Translations under genes and position numbers: made by a program | Shown: one piece after another, positions 15,990 through 25,211 of the stretch | Position numbering within the stretch: the stretch's first letter is position 1 | How the letters are laid out: each line of letters starts with the position of its first letter | The notes under the pieces: generated by a model | The model's database searches: none | What the model was told of the DNA's origin: nothing | What the model saw: the letters and a program-made list of their open reading frames with translations, nothing else | Assembly (NCBI GenBank): GCA_965278985.1 | Contig: OZ257131.1 | Location: 6,696,001 to 6,760,000, forward strand | Length of the DNA stretch: 64,000 bases | Direction: 5' to 3' | DNA from: CAISIP01 sp965278985 | GTDB lineage: Bacteria; Pseudomonadota; Gammaproteobacteria; Burkholderiales; Burkholderiaceae_C

Positions 15990-16924
15990 GAGGTGCTGCT
16001 TTCCGTGTCGGTGGGATAAGGAGACTCGGGATTATCGAGCGGCATCACCGTCACGGCGACCGTGAGGTGGTGGTTGGCGCCGCCGTGGATCACGCCCCGG
16101 ATGGGCGACACGTCGGCATAGTCCCGCCCCGTGGCCAGCACCACGTAGTCCTCGCCGGGGCAGCCCCAGCCCCAGCGGTCGTTGGTGGGGTCGAAGTCCA
16201 CCCACCGGGCGTCCTCGGGCAGGTCGGGCAGCAGCACCGAGATCCAGGCGTGCGAGGCATCGCTGCCGATCAGGCGCGGTTGCCCGGGCGCGGGCTGCGT
16301 CACCAGGTAGCCGCTCACGTAGCGCGCGGCCAGGCCCATCGAGCGCAGGCAGCCGATCATGATGTGCGCGAAGTCCTGGCACACGCCCTTGCGCTGGGCC
16401 ATGGCCTCCAGGGCAGGCGTGTTGATCTCGGTGCTGTCCGACTCGTAGGTGAAGTCGGCGTGGATGCGGTGCATCAGGTCCTCTGCGGCCAGCAGCAGCG
16501 GTGTGCCGGCCGTGAAGCTGGCGCGCGCATAGGCCGCGAAATCGGCATGGCGCGGCACGTGCGGCGAGGCGAAGACGAATTCGCTGGCCGCGTCGTAGGC
16601 TTCGTCCACGCGAAAGCGGAAGTGCTCACGCACCTGCTCCCAGGCAACGCTGCTCGGTGGCTCGGGGGTCGTGTGGGTGCGCACCGTGGACTGGGCCGTC
16701 ACGCGCAGGTGCTCGTGCACCGTCTGCAGCGACAGGTAGGTGCGGGTGTTGCCGTAAATGTCCTGCGTGGGCAGCTGCTGGTCCGGTGGCGGGTCCACTT
16801 CCAGCGTGTGGTCCAGCAACTCCTGCGAGGCCGTCTGCAAGGGTCGCAGGTAGGCCATGTGCTGGGCCACCTCCACCGGCGGCAGGTAGTCGTAGCGGGT
16901 CTCGTGCGTGACCTGGATCAGCAT
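15986..16924 (-). CDS. Transglutaminase-like (papain-fold) family protein
   Basis: A 312-residue protein. The N-terminal 90 residues form the beta-rich domain typical of bacterial transglutaminase-like proteins (HETRYDY start, LRPLQ, D-x-YGN). A papain-like domain follows with catalytic Cys182 in GVCQDFAH, His225 in SDASHAW and Asp245 in DFDPTND. Bacterial members are thought to act as peptidases or amide-transfer enzymes. No signal peptide is seen, so it is probably cytoplasmic. It starts 16 bases after the upstream ATP-grasp/alpha-E gene and overlaps the downstream RidA-like gene by four bases. This gene with ATP-grasp and alpha-E partners is a recurring bacterial neighbourhood. Confidence 0.93.
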   Translation of the reverse strand: MLIQVTHETRYDYLPPVEVAQHMAYLRPLQTASQELLDHTLEVDPPPDQQLPTQDIYGNTRTYLSLQTVHEHLRVTAQSTVRTHTTPEPPSSVAWEQVREHFRFRVDEAYDAASEFVFASPHVPRHADFAAYARASFTAGTPLLLAAEDLMHRIHADFTYESDSTEINTPALEAMAQRKGVCQDFAHIMIGCLRSMGLAARYVSGYLVTQPAPGQPRLIGSDASHAWISVLLPDLPEDARWVDFDPTNDRWGWGCPGEDYVVLATGRDYADVSPIRGVIHGGANHHLTVAVTVMPLDNPESPYPTDTESSTS

Positions 16925-16940
16925 GGCGCGTGTTCCGTAT

Positions 16941-19616
16941 TCACACGCTGCTCAGGCTGTGCTTGGGCACCGCGGCGTGCGTGAAATACGTGGCGCTGAT
17001 GGTTTCCGATACATCGTAGGCCGCGTCCGAGCACTGGCGCAGCAGCGCGCGCAGCACCGTCATGTTCTGCACGCTGCCGCTGTTGTCCAGGCCACTGTCG
17101 CCCAGGGCGCACAGGGTCATCAGGTCCCAGGCCTTCGGATCGGGCACGCGCAGCGACAGGGTGCTGAGCTCCTGCGGCGCGCTGCCCGCCAGCTTGGCCA
17201 GGCGGCCGCGCAGCGTGTGGGCCACCCAGGCCAGCGAGCGGGGGTTGTCGCGGTCCAGCACCAGCAGGTCCAGCAGGGCCGCCATCTCGCGGCTCTGCTG
17301 GTACTGGGCGTGGAAGGTGATGGTGCTGTCGAACAGCGCCACCATGGCCTCGAAGCCGGCCTCGTTCTGCAGCGAGCCGGACTCCACGCCGCGCAGCAGC
17401 GCGGTGGACAGGAAGGCCAGCCGCTCGATGTGGCGGCCGATGGACAACAGCCGCCAGCCGTCGTCGCGCGTCATGCGGTCGGTCTGCGCGCCGGTGATGG
17501 CGGCCATGTGTTCACCCGCGCTGCGCAGGATGTCCAGTGTCTCCATGGTGGAGAACTCGCCACTGCGGGCCTGCGCACGGCAGGCCTCGGTGAAGGATTC
17601 CTGCGCGCGCATGATCAGGTGCCAATGTTCCTGCGACAGGCGCTCGCGCACCGACGAGGCCGCGTTGCGCACCGCGCGCAGGTTGAAGCCGACGCTGGAG
17701 GCGAGTTCCGCGTTGTCCAGGCCGGCGATCAGCGAGCGTTCGAAGACGCGGCGCGCCAGGCTGGGGGCCGGCACCTCGGGCGGCACCAGGCTGTTGGCGC
17801 GGGCCATCGTGCCGATCCAGGCCAGCAGCTGTTGCGCGAACTGGTCTTCGCCATGGAGTGTCTCCAGGCACAGGCGGGCCAGGGCCAGGGTGTTCTCGGA
17901 GCGCTCGGTGTACCGCCCCAGCCAATACAGGTTCTCGGCCGCGCGGCTGGTCACCAGGCGCTTGCGCTGGGCCAGCACGCCGGGCGTGAGGGCCGGCTGC
18001 AACAGCGTGGTGCGGTCCACCTCGCCGCGCGTCATCACCCACACGTCGGCGCTGCTGCCGCCGCGCTGCATGGCGGCGATCTCCATGTTGGCCTGCGCGA
18101 CGCGGGCCAGGCCGCCCGGCAGCACCTGCCAGCGGCCCGGCCCGGTGGCCACGGCGAAGACGCGCAGCATGTAGGAGCGCGGCACGACGCGGCCCGGTCC
18201 GGTGTCGGGGCGACCGGTGCCGTCGCGCTGCCACGTGGGCATCTGCGCCAGCGGCAGGTAGGCCTGGATGGTGTGGTCGTCGCCCTGGCGTGCGATGCGG
18301 CCGGCCCATTCGTCCAGCTCCCGTTCGGACAGGTCGCGCCCCAGCACGGCCTCGAAGCGGTTCTGGTATTGCGAGCCGGGGTAGGTGGCCTTGATGGCGC
18401 ATTCGGCCAGGCGCGGCAGCACCTCTTCCATCGCGTTGCGCTCGCCGCACCACCAGGTGGGCAGGGCCGGCAGCCGCAGCTCTTCACCCAGCACATGGCG
18501 CGACAGCCCGGGCAGGAAACCCAGCAACGCAGGCGACTCCAGGAAGTCCGAGCCGGGCGCGTTGGCCACCAGCACGTTGCCGGCGCGCACGGCCTGCAGC
18601 AGGCCGGGCACGCCCAGCGTGGAGTCCGAGCGCAGCTCCAGCGGGTCCAGGTACTGGTCGTCCATGCGCTTGAGCAACACATGGATCGGCACCAGCCCCT
18701 TGAGTGTCTTGAGGTACAGGCGCTCGTCGCGCACCAGCATGTCGCCCCCCTCGACCAGCGTGAGGCCGAGGTAGCGCGCCAGGTAGGCGTGTTCGAAGTA
18801 GGTCTCGTTGTAGGGGCCGGGCGTGAGCAGCGCGATGTGCGTGTCCGCACCGCCGGGGCTCATCGCCTTGAGGTTGTCCATCAGCGCCCGGTAGGTGCCC
18901 GCCAGGCGCTGCACGCGCATGGATTCGAAGGCCCGCGGGAACAGGCGCGACACGGCCAGCCGGTTCTCCAGCAGGTAGCCCAGGCCGGAGGGGGCCTGGG
19001 TGCGTTGCGACACCAGCCACCAGTTGCCGTCCGGCCCGCGGGCCAGGTCGAAGGCCGCGATGTGCAGGTGGGTGCCACCCACCGGCTGCGCGCCGTGCAT
19101 GGAGCGAAGGAAACCCGGATGGCCCTGCACCAGCGCGGGCGGCAGCAGGCCGCGCGCCAGCAGCTGCTGCGGGCCGTAGACATCGGCCATGACCTTGTCC
19201 AGCAGGCGCACGCGCTGCTGCACGCCGGCCTCGATCTGCTGCCAGCCCTCCGGACTGATGATCAGGGGGAACAGGTCGGCAGACCAGGGGCGTTGCGCGC
19301 CGTTGGCGTCGGCGTAGACGTTGTAGGTGACGCCGTTGTCGCGGATCTGGCGGGCCAGGCTGCGGTCCCGCTGGGCCAGCTCGCCCATGCCATCGGCTGC
19401 CAGGTGGTCGAAGAAGTGCGCCCATGTCTGCGTGAGGGGCCGGCGCGCATCACCGTCGCCCAGCGGCAGAAACCCCGAAGGGCTGGGCGTGGCGCTGGAG
19501 GCGGGCGCGACCGTGCCGTGCAGTTCGTCGAAGTGGCCGGGCGCGGCGGCGCCCCACTGCTTCTCCGGCGCGATGCCCTGGCTCTGGCTTTGGCTCTGGG
19601 TCTGCTGCATGGTCAT
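16941..19616 (-). CDS. Circularly permuted ATP-grasp protein fused to alpha-E domain
   Basis: An 891-residue fusion. Residues about 75-530 form the circularly permuted ATP-grasp domain (DUF404/DUF407 type), with recognisable blocks NVYADANG, PSGLGYLLENR, LLTPGPYNETYFEHAYLA, LVEGGDMLV and STLGVPGL. ATP-grasp enzymes join a carboxylate to an amine using ATP. Residues about 545-891 form the all-helical alpha-E domain (DUF403), opening with AAENLYWLGRYTERSENT. Elsewhere these are usually two genes, as in the paralogous pair at 30366-32864. The N-terminus is a Gln/Ser repeat (residues 4-13). The gene sits 9 bases after the DUF2126 gene and 16 before the transglutaminase gene. The predicted activity is peptide-bond formation; substrate unknown. 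Confidence 0.92.
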   Translation of the reverse strand: MTMQQTQSQSQSQGIAPEKQWGAAAPGHFDELHGTVAPASSATPSPSGFLPLGDGDARRPLTQTWAHFFDHLAADGMGELAQRDRSLARQIRDNGVTYNVYADANGAQRPWSADLFPLIISPEGWQQIEAGVQQRVRLLDKVMADVYGPQQLLARGLLPPALVQGHPGFLRSMHGAQPVGGTHLHIAAFDLARGPDGNWWLVSQRTQAPSGLGYLLENRLAVSRLFPRAFESMRVQRLAGTYRALMDNLKAMSPGGADTHIALLTPGPYNETYFEHAYLARYLGLTLVEGGDMLVRDERLYLKTLKGLVPIHVLLKRMDDQYLDPLELRSDSTLGVPGLLQAVRAGNVLVANAPGSDFLESPALLGFLPGLSRHVLGEELRLPALPTWWCGERNAMEEVLPRLAECAIKATYPGSQYQNRFEAVLGRDLSERELDEWAGRIARQGDDHTIQAYLPLAQMPTWQRDGTGRPDTGPGRVVPRSYMLRVFAVATGPGRWQVLPGGLARVAQANMEIAAMQRGGSSADVWVMTRGEVDRTTLLQPALTPGVLAQRKRLVTSRAAENLYWLGRYTERSENTLALARLCLETLHGEDQFAQQLLAWIGTMARANSLVPPEVPAPSLARRVFERSLIAGLDNAELASSVGFNLRAVRNAASSVRERLSQEHWHLIMRAQESFTEACRAQARSGEFSTMETLDILRSAGEHMAAITGAQTDRMTRDDGWRLLSIGRHIERLAFLSTALLRGVESGSLQNEAGFEAMVALFDSTITFHAQYQQSREMAALLDLLVLDRDNPRSLAWVAHTLRGRLAKLAGSAPQELSTLSLRVPDPKAWDLMTLCALGDSGLDNSGSVQNMTVLRALLRQCSDAAYDVSETISATYFTHAAVPKHSLSSV
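19578..19598 (-). repeat. Gln-Ser codon repeat at fusion protein N-terminus
   Basis: Seven codons alternate Gln and Ser (residues 7-13 of the fusion protein), with hexamer-like DNA. A similar run ends the paralogous ATP-grasp protein at 31842-31871. Confidence 0.7.
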
Positions 19617-19625
19617 CGGCGGGCC

Positions 19626-22600
19626 TCAGGGGCTGCGGCGCAGGTCCAGCGTGAAGGGGAACTCGCGGCTGCCGGCCACCTGCACGGTGGGCGGCGGCAC
19701 GCGCACGGTACCGGGCGTGTGGGCCAGCGCGGTGAAGCGCGAAAGGCGCCGGCTCTCGGCCTCGTAGGCGTTGACGGGGAAGGTGTCGTAGTTGCGCCCG
19801 CCCGGATGCGCCACGTGGTACTGGCAGCCCGCCAGCGAACGCTGCATCCAGGTGTCGACGATGTCGAAGGTCAGCGGCGTGTGGACGCCGATGGAGGGGT
19901 GCAGCGCGGAGGGCGGGGCCCAGGCCTTGTAGCGCACGCCGACCACGTACTCGCCCGTGGTGCCGGTGGGCTGCAGCGGCAGCACCTGGCCGTTGCAGGT
20001 GATGGCGTGGCGGGCGTCGTTGAGGCCGGTGACCAGCACCTCCATGCGCTCCAGCGACGAGTCCACATACCGTGCCGTGCCGGCGGCCGTGGTTTCCTCG
20101 CCCATCACATGCCAGGGCTCCAGCGCGTTGCGCAGCGTGAGCTCGATGCCCCCGGCCTGCACGGTGCCGACGATGGGGAAGCGGAACTCCAGGTGCGGCG
20201 CGAACCAGGCCTTGTCGAAGGCATAACCCGCCATGCGCATCTCGTCGATGACGTCGTCGAAGTCCATCTTGATGAAGGTGGGCAGCAGGAAGCGGTCGTG
20301 CAGGGCAGTGCCCCAATGCGCGGCCGGCGCGCGGTACGGCTGGTCCCAGAAGCGCGCCACCAGCGCGCGCAGCAGCAGCTGCTGCACGATGCTCATGCGC
20401 GCATGCGGCGGCATCTCGAAGGCGCGCAGCTCCAGCAGGCCGAGGCGGCCGGTGGCCGAGTCGGGCGAGTACATCTTGTCGATGGAGAACTCGCTGCGGT
20501 GCGTGTTGCCCGTCACGTCGACGAGGATGTTGCGCAGCGTGCGGTCCACCAGCCACGGCGGCATGCTCTGGCCGTATTTTTCGCGGTTCTTCTGGATCTC
20601 CTGCAGCGCGATCTCCAGCTCGTAGAGCTGGTCGTTGCGCGCCTCGTCCACGCGCGGCGACTGGCTCGTCGGGCCCACGAAGGTGCCGCTGAACAGGTAA
20701 CTCATGCTGGGGTGGTTGTGCCAGTACAGCAGCAGGCTGGCCAGCAGCTCGGGGCGGCGCAGGAACGGGCTGTCGTTGGGCGTGGCGCCGCCCATCACGA
20801 AATGGTTGCCGCCACCCGTGCCGGTGTGCCGGCCATCGGTCATGAACTTCTCGGCCGACAGGCGCGACTCGAAGGCCGCGTTGTAGAGGAACTCGGTGTT
20901 GTGCACCAGCTCCTTCCAATGCGCCACGGGATGGATGTTGACCTCGATCACGCCGGGGTCGGGCGTGACCTGCAGCAGCTTCAGGCGCGGGTCGCGCGGC
21001 GGCTGGTAGCCCTCCAGGATGATCTGCACGCCCTGGTCCTGGGCCGTGGCCTCGACGGCGGCCAGCAGCTCCAGGTAGTCTTCCAGCCGTTCCAGCGGCG
21101 GCATGAAGACGTACATCACGCCCGAGGCCTGGCCCTTGGCCTCGGCCTTGGGGCCGCTGGCACGGCGTGGGTCGCGCACCTCCACGCACAGCGCGGTGCG
21201 CCGCACCCAGTGGGCCGACTCGTGGCGCGCGGGCTGGCGCGCGAAATCCGGCGGCTCGAACTGACCCGGATTCTGCGCATGCCAGGCGGGCGAGCCCAGG
21301 CCGCCTTCGGTGGCATCCGCGGCCTGCATGCGGCGCAGCGCCTCGCCGTGGGGCTGCCGGCCCTGCAGGAAGTCGGGCGCGGGCCAGGCGCCGTTCGCGG
21401 GCAAGCCGGTGCCAGACCCGGAGCCTGTTCCCGCGCCTGAGTCCGTGCCTGTGGTGCCGACGGCGCCGGTGGTGCCCGGCGTCGCGTAGCGGCCGGCGAA
21501 GCTGCCATGCGGTGGCAGCGGGCCGCGGTCCTCGGTGGGGTCGCGCGGCACCATGTAGGGGTAGTCGGCCTGGCTGACCCAGGGCAGCGAATCCAGCGGC
21601 AGCCGCAGGCCCATGGGCGAGTCGCCGGGCATCAGGTAGAGGCGCTCGTCGCGCAGGAACCACGGTCCCGTGGTCCAGCGCGGGCCGGCCATCGACGGTC
21701 CGGTGCCGGGCTGCAGCGGCAGCACGTAGCCCACCACGGCATCGAGCTTCTGGTCGAACACGCGGCGCAGGCGTGCACGCTCCATCTCGTCGTCCAGCCG
21801 GGAGTCGAAGGGGTCGACGTTGACCGGCAGGCGGCGTTCGCGCCACAGGTAGTACCACACGTCCTCGTAGCCGGGCAGCACATGCTTGTCGGTGATCCCG
21901 AGGCGCGTGGTCAGGCCGCGCATGAAGCGGTCCGCATCCGCGCTGCTGTAGTGGGTGGGTGTGCGCTCGTCGGTGAACAGCGCCGGGTTGCGCCACACCG
22001 GCTGGCCGTCGGCGCGCCAGTAGATGTTGAGCGCCCAGCGCGGCAGCTGCTCGCCCGGATACCACTTGCCCTGGCCGAAATGCAGGAAGCCGCCCTGGCC
22101 GTACTGGGCACGCAGCTTGTCGACCAGTGCGGTGGCAAAGCCGCGCTTCGTGGGACCCAGCGCGTCGGTATTCCATTCGGCGGCGTCGCGGTCGCCGACG
22201 GCCACGAAGGTGGGCTCGCCGCCCATGGTGAGCCGCACGTCGCCGCGCTGCAGGTCGGCATCCACCGTCTCGCCCAGGCGCATCACGTCGGCCCACTGGT
22301 CCTCGGTGTAGGGTTTGGTCACGCGCGGCGACTCGTAGACCCGCGTGACCTGCATGGTGTGGCCGAACTGCACCTCGCTCTTGTCCACGCCACCTTCGAT
22401 GGGCGCCGCGCCCGAGGGCTGCGGCGTGCAGGCCAGGGGAATGTGGCCTTCACCCGCGAGCAGGCCCGAGGTCGCGTCCAGCCCGACCCAACCCGCGCCG
22501 GGCAGGTAGACCTCGCACCAGGCGTGCAGGTCGGTGAAGTCGACGGTGGTGCCGCTGGGGCCGTCCAGCGATTTCACGTCGGGCGTGAGCTGGATCAGGT

Positions 22601-23210
22601 AGCCCGAGACGAAACGCGCCGCCAGCCCGCAGTGCCGCAGCAGCTGCACAAGCAGCCAGGCCGAGTCGCGGCAGGAGCCGGACTGCGCCTCCAGGGTCTG
22701 CTCGGGCGTCTGCACGCCGGGCTCCATGCGGATCAGGTAGCGCACGTCGCTCGCCACCGTCTGGTTGATCCTCACCAGGAAATCGTTGGTGTTGCAGGCA
22801 CTGCGGTCCAGGCGGTCGAAATACCGCTGCAACAGCGGCGTCATCGGGTCGGCCACCAGGTAGGGCGCGAGTTCCTGCTTGACCAGCGGCTCGTAGGCGA
22901 AGGGGAAACGTTCCGCGCCGGGCTCGAGGAAGAAGTCGAAGGGGTTGTAGACTGACATGTCCAGCACCACGTCCACCGTGACCTTGAACTCGCGGGTCTT
23001 CTCGGGGAACACCAGGCGAGCCTGGTAGTTGGCGAAGGGGTCCTGCTGCCAGTTGATGAAGTGGTTGCCGGGCTCGACCCGCAGCGAATACGAAATGATC
23101 TTGCTGCGGCAGTGCGGCGCCGGGCGCAGGCGGATGACCTGCGGGCCGAGGTTGACCAGGCGGTCGTAGGTGTAGTGGGTGACGTGGTGCAGGGCTGCGT
23201 GGATCGACAT
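19626..23210 (-). CDS. Transglutaminase-like domain plus DUF2126 putative amidoligase
   Basis: A 1194-residue protein. Residues 1-290 form a transglutaminase-like unit: beta-rich N-domain (HYTYDRLV, IRLRPAPHCR), then Cys180 in SGSCRDSAW, His229 in DLHAWCEV and Asp245 in WVGLDATSG. Residues about 300-1190 are DUF2126, a family regarded as a putative glutamine-synthetase-like amidoligase, with blocks MGGEPTFVAVGD, KWYPGEQLPRWA and a conserved C-terminal beta region. Fusing a predicted peptide-cleaving or amide-transferring domain to a predicted ligase suggests making and trimming of a peptide conjugate. The start at 23210 begins directly with the family's HHVTHYTYD motif; an open frame back to 23534 adds only low-complexity residues. 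First gene of a four-gene operon running to 15534. A low-complexity Gly/Thr linker is present near residue 590. Confidence 0.92.
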   Translation of the reverse strand: MSIHAALHHVTHYTYDRLVNLGPQVIRLRPAPHCRSKIISYSLRVEPGNHFINWQQDPFANYQARLVFPEKTREFKVTVDVVLDMSVYNPFDFFLEPGAERFPFAYEPLVKQELAPYLVADPMTPLLQRYFDRLDRSACNTNDFLVRINQTVASDVRYLIRMEPGVQTPEQTLEAQSGSCRDSAWLLVQLLRHCGLAARFVSGYLIQLTPDVKSLDGPSGTTVDFTDLHAWCEVYLPGAGWVGLDATSGLLAGEGHIPLACTPQPSGAAPIEGGVDKSEVQFGHTMQVTRVYESPRVTKPYTEDQWADVMRLGETVDADLQRGDVRLTMGGEPTFVAVGDRDAAEWNTDALGPTKRGFATALVDKLRAQYGQGGFLHFGQGKWYPGEQLPRWALNIYWRADGQPVWRNPALFTDERTPTHYSSADADRFMRGLTTRLGITDKHVLPGYEDVWYYLWRERRLPVNVDPFDSRLDDEMERARLRRVFDQKLDAVVGYVLPLQPGTGPSMAGPRWTTGPWFLRDERLYLMPGDSPMGLRLPLDSLPWVSQADYPYMVPRDPTEDRGPLPPHGSFAGRYATPGTTGAVGTTGTDSGAGTGSGSGTGLPANGAWPAPDFLQGRQPHGEALRRMQAADATEGGLGSPAWHAQNPGQFEPPDFARQPARHESAHWVRRTALCVEVRDPRRASGPKAEAKGQASGVMYVFMPPLERLEDYLELLAAVEATAQDQGVQIILEGYQPPRDPRLKLLQVTPDPGVIEVNIHPVAHWKELVHNTEFLYNAAFESRLSAEKFMTDGRHTGTGGGNHFVMGGATPNDSPFLRRPELLASLLLYWHNHPSMSYLFSGTFVGPTSQSPRVDEARNDQLYELEIALQEIQKNREKYGQSMPPWLVDRTLRNILVDVTGNTHRSEFSIDKMYSPDSATGRLGLLELRAFEMPPHARMSIVQQLLLRALVARFWDQPYRAPAAHWGTALHDRFLLPTFIKMDFDDVIDEMRMAGYAFDKAWFAPHLEFRFPIVGTVQAGGIELTLRNALEPWHVMGEETTAAGTARYVDSSLERMEVLVTGLNDARHAITCNGQVLPLQPTGTTGEYVVGVRYKAWAPPSALHPSIGVHTPLTFDIVDTWMQRSLAGCQYHVAHPGGRNYDTFPVNAYEAESRRLSRFTALAHTPGTVRVPPPTVQVAGSREFPFTLDLRRSP

Positions 23211-23356
23211 GCGAGAGGTCTCGGGTTGCGCCGCGTTGAAAGAGCTGTGCCGGCCCCCTGGGGGCTCGGCCGTGGCACCGATACTAGCAATATTGACGCC
23301 ATCTCCCGCCGCGCGGCGGCACGGAACGCAGGGCTGTGGTGCGGGCGGTACGCCGC

Positions 23357-24067
23357 TCAGGGCGCGAGGATGCCTTCGAGCCGGCGCCGCTTGGGCGGCA
23401 AGCCCTTGCGGCGCTCCACCTGCCAGCCCAGGTGCTGCAGGCGCTCGCGCACCTCCGCTGCCGTGCTGTAGGTCGCCAGGCGTGCGCCGGGGCGGCACAG
23501 GCGCGTGGCAGCCTGCAGCGTGGGCAGCGACCACAATTCGGGGTTGGTCGCGGGGCTGAAGCCGTCCAGGTACAGGGTGTCGGCGGCGCCGTGCAGCGCT
23601 GCCAGCATGGCCTGCACCGGCCCGATGGCCAGCGTCAATTCCACCCGCCCGTTGGCGAAGCGCAGGGTCTGCACCCCCGCCGACAGGCTTTGCCAGGCGG
23701 CTGCCAGCGTGCGGGCGAGTGCCGCGACGGCGGGCAGGTCCTGCACGTTGCGCAGGATGTCGGCCGCGGCCACGGGATAGGCTTCGACCGATGTGAAGTG
23801 CAGCGACGCGCTGCGTTGCGCGTCCGCCTCCCAGGCGGCCCAGGTTGCCAGGAAATTCAGGCCGAGGCCGAAGCCGGTCTCCAGCACCTGGTGCGCGTCG
23901 GTGTCCCGCCAGCGCGCCGGCAGCCCGGCTCCCCCCAGGAAGACCTGCTCGGACTGCTGCAGGCGGCCGGCGCGTGAGTGGTAGATGTCGCCGAAGCGGG
24001 CACTATGGGGGTTGCCGTCGTCCAGCCAGGTCACGGGCTCCAGGGGCAGGTCGGGTGGCGGCGGCAT
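23357..24067 (-). CDS. mnmD: tRNA (mnm5s2U34)-methyltransferase MnmD-like, single domain
   Basis: A 236-residue SAM-dependent methyltransferase matching the N-terminal half of MnmC (DUF752). It opens with the family's W-x-DDGNPHSARFGDIYHS, has the SAM-binding loop LETGFGLGLNFL and the hallmark LDGFSPATNPELW. MnmD converts nm5s2U to mnm5s2U at the tRNA wobble base. The FAD-dependent MnmC1 half present in enterobacterial MnmC is absent, so any cmnm5-removing step must be done by another protein or not needed. It lies 43 bases downstream of the LysR gene on the same strand. The start at 24067 is chosen for the family N-terminus. C-terminal Lys/Arg-rich residues are normal for the family. Confidence 0.9.
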   Translation of the reverse strand: MPPPPDLPLEPVTWLDDGNPHSARFGDIYHSRAGRLQQSEQVFLGGAGLPARWRDTDAHQVLETGFGLGLNFLATWAAWEADAQRSASLHFTSVEAYPVAAADILRNVQDLPAVAALARTLAAAWQSLSAGVQTLRFANGRVELTLAIGPVQAMLAALHGAADTLYLDGFSPATNPELWSLPTLQAATRLCRPGARLATYSTAAEVRERLQHLGWQVERRKGLPPKRRRLEGILAP

Positions 24068-24110
24068 GGATGACCGGGCAGGATCGGCGAGAGCGGAAGG
24101 ACCGGATGGA

Positions 24111-25043
24111 TCAGAGCGAAAAGGCGTTCTCCACGCACTGCGTGCCGGCCTGGGCGAAGTATTGCAGCAGGAACTGGCGGTGTTCCTCGACGGCGGGTGC
24201 CAAAGGGCGCAGGCGGTTGTGGTAGAGCATGAAGGAATGGACGATCGAGGGTGACTCCAGCGGCACCATGCGCAGGTCGTGCAACTGCGTCAGCGGGCGC
24301 ACATAACCCGCGCAGAGCACCACGCCGGCGCCGCTGGCGGCCAGCGCGAGCGCGGTGCTGGTGTTGCCGACCTCGTGGGCGGCGACCAGCGGCACGGCGT
24401 CGGACAGCTCTGCGCGCAGCCGCAGCTCCGAGCCCCGGCCCACGAAGATGATGCGTTCCTCGCGCAGCTCCTGCCAGGGCACGGCCGCGTGGTTCGCCAG
24501 GCGGTGGTCGCGCGGGCAGACCATCTGCACCTGCGTGCGGAACAGCGGTGTGCCCTCCAGGCCCTCGGACACGCTCTGGCGGAAGTTGATGGCCAGGTCC
24601 GCCAGGCCGTTCTCCACGGCCGCCAGGATCTGGTCGGTGGGAATGTCGATGGGCTCGACCCGCACCTGCGGCTGCGCGGCGTGGAAAGCCGCGAAGGCCT
24701 TCGGCAGCAGCACCCAGGTCAGGAACTGGGTGGTGGCGATGCGCACCACGCCGGTGGTGGTGTCGCGCAGGTCCTGGGCGCACATCTCGGCCTTGCGCAG
24801 CGCGGTGAGTACCTGCTCCGCGTAGTGGAAATACTGGCGCCCCGCGTCGTTGAGCACCACGCGGCGGGTGGTGCGGTCGAAGACGCGAAAGCCCAACTGC
24901 TCCTCCATTTCACGCACCACGCTGCTCAGGGCCGCCGGTGTCACGTGCAGCGCGCGTGCTGCCTCCACGAAGCTGCCCAGCCGGGCGATGGTCGTGAAGG
25001 CGCGCAGCTGGCGCAGTGTGATGTGCATTCCGGAACGGTCCAT
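24111..25043 (-). CDS. LysR-family transcriptional regulator
   Basis: A 310-residue LysR regulator. Residues about 8-66 form the winged helix-turn-helix (LRQLRAFTTIARLGSFVEAA, LHVTPAALSSVVREME); residues about 90-300 form the periplasmic-binding-like co-inducer domain. It is transcribed divergently from the Bug receptor gene at 25212, and the AT-rich gap between them holds matching half-sites. By LysR convention it probably controls that receptor and the CoA-transferase after it and represses itself, with a carboxylic acid as likely inducer. The ATG at 25028 is an equally good start, five codons inside. Confidence 0.93.
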   Translation of the reverse strand: MDRSGMHITLRQLRAFTTIARLGSFVEAARALHVTPAALSSVVREMEEQLGFRVFDRTTRRVVLNDAGRQYFHYAEQVLTALRKAEMCAQDLRDTTTGVVRIATTQFLTWVLLPKAFAAFHAAQPQVRVEPIDIPTDQILAAVENGLADLAINFRQSVSEGLEGTPLFRTQVQMVCPRDHRLANHAAVPWQELREERIIFVGRGSELRLRAELSDAVPLVAAHEVGNTSTALALAASGAGVVLCAGYVRPLTQLHDLRMVPLESPSIVHSFMLYHNRLRPLAPAVEEHRQFLLQYFAQAGTQCVENAFSL

Positions 25044-25065
25044 GGCTGGCAGGGTAGCGCCTGCT

Positions 25066-25123
25066 ATTGCTTAGCAATTACTTTTTAATCATATATAAAA
25101 ATTAGCTGGTTATTAGCAATGCT
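25066..25123. promoter_or_regulatory. Near-symmetrical divergent promoter/LysR operator region
   Basis: In this AT-rich gap the 8-mer TTAGCAAT occurs at 25071-25078 and 25113-25120, 42 bases apart (four helical turns). The first copy lies in the palindrome ATTGC-TTA-GCAAT (25066-25078). A plus-strand promoter TTGCTT (25068-25073), 18-base spacer, TATATA (25092-25097) and a minus-strand promoter TTGCTA (25119-25114), 16-base spacer, same TATATA can both be drawn. The -35 elements coincide with the half-sites, as expected for LysR control. Confidence 0.5.
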
Positions 25124-25211
25124 CTAACCTACAGTTTTGCCCACAACAGCGCGTCCGTGGCCACCCTGGGCCCTGCGCAGCGGCAACCACCTTCCCTGGA
25201 GACATCCTTCC

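Noticed and set aside
16908..21440. Plus-strand 1510-codon frame opposite the ATP-grasp/DUF2126 genes
   Set aside because: It spans several true minus-strand genes and their gaps, which real genes do not; no domain seen.
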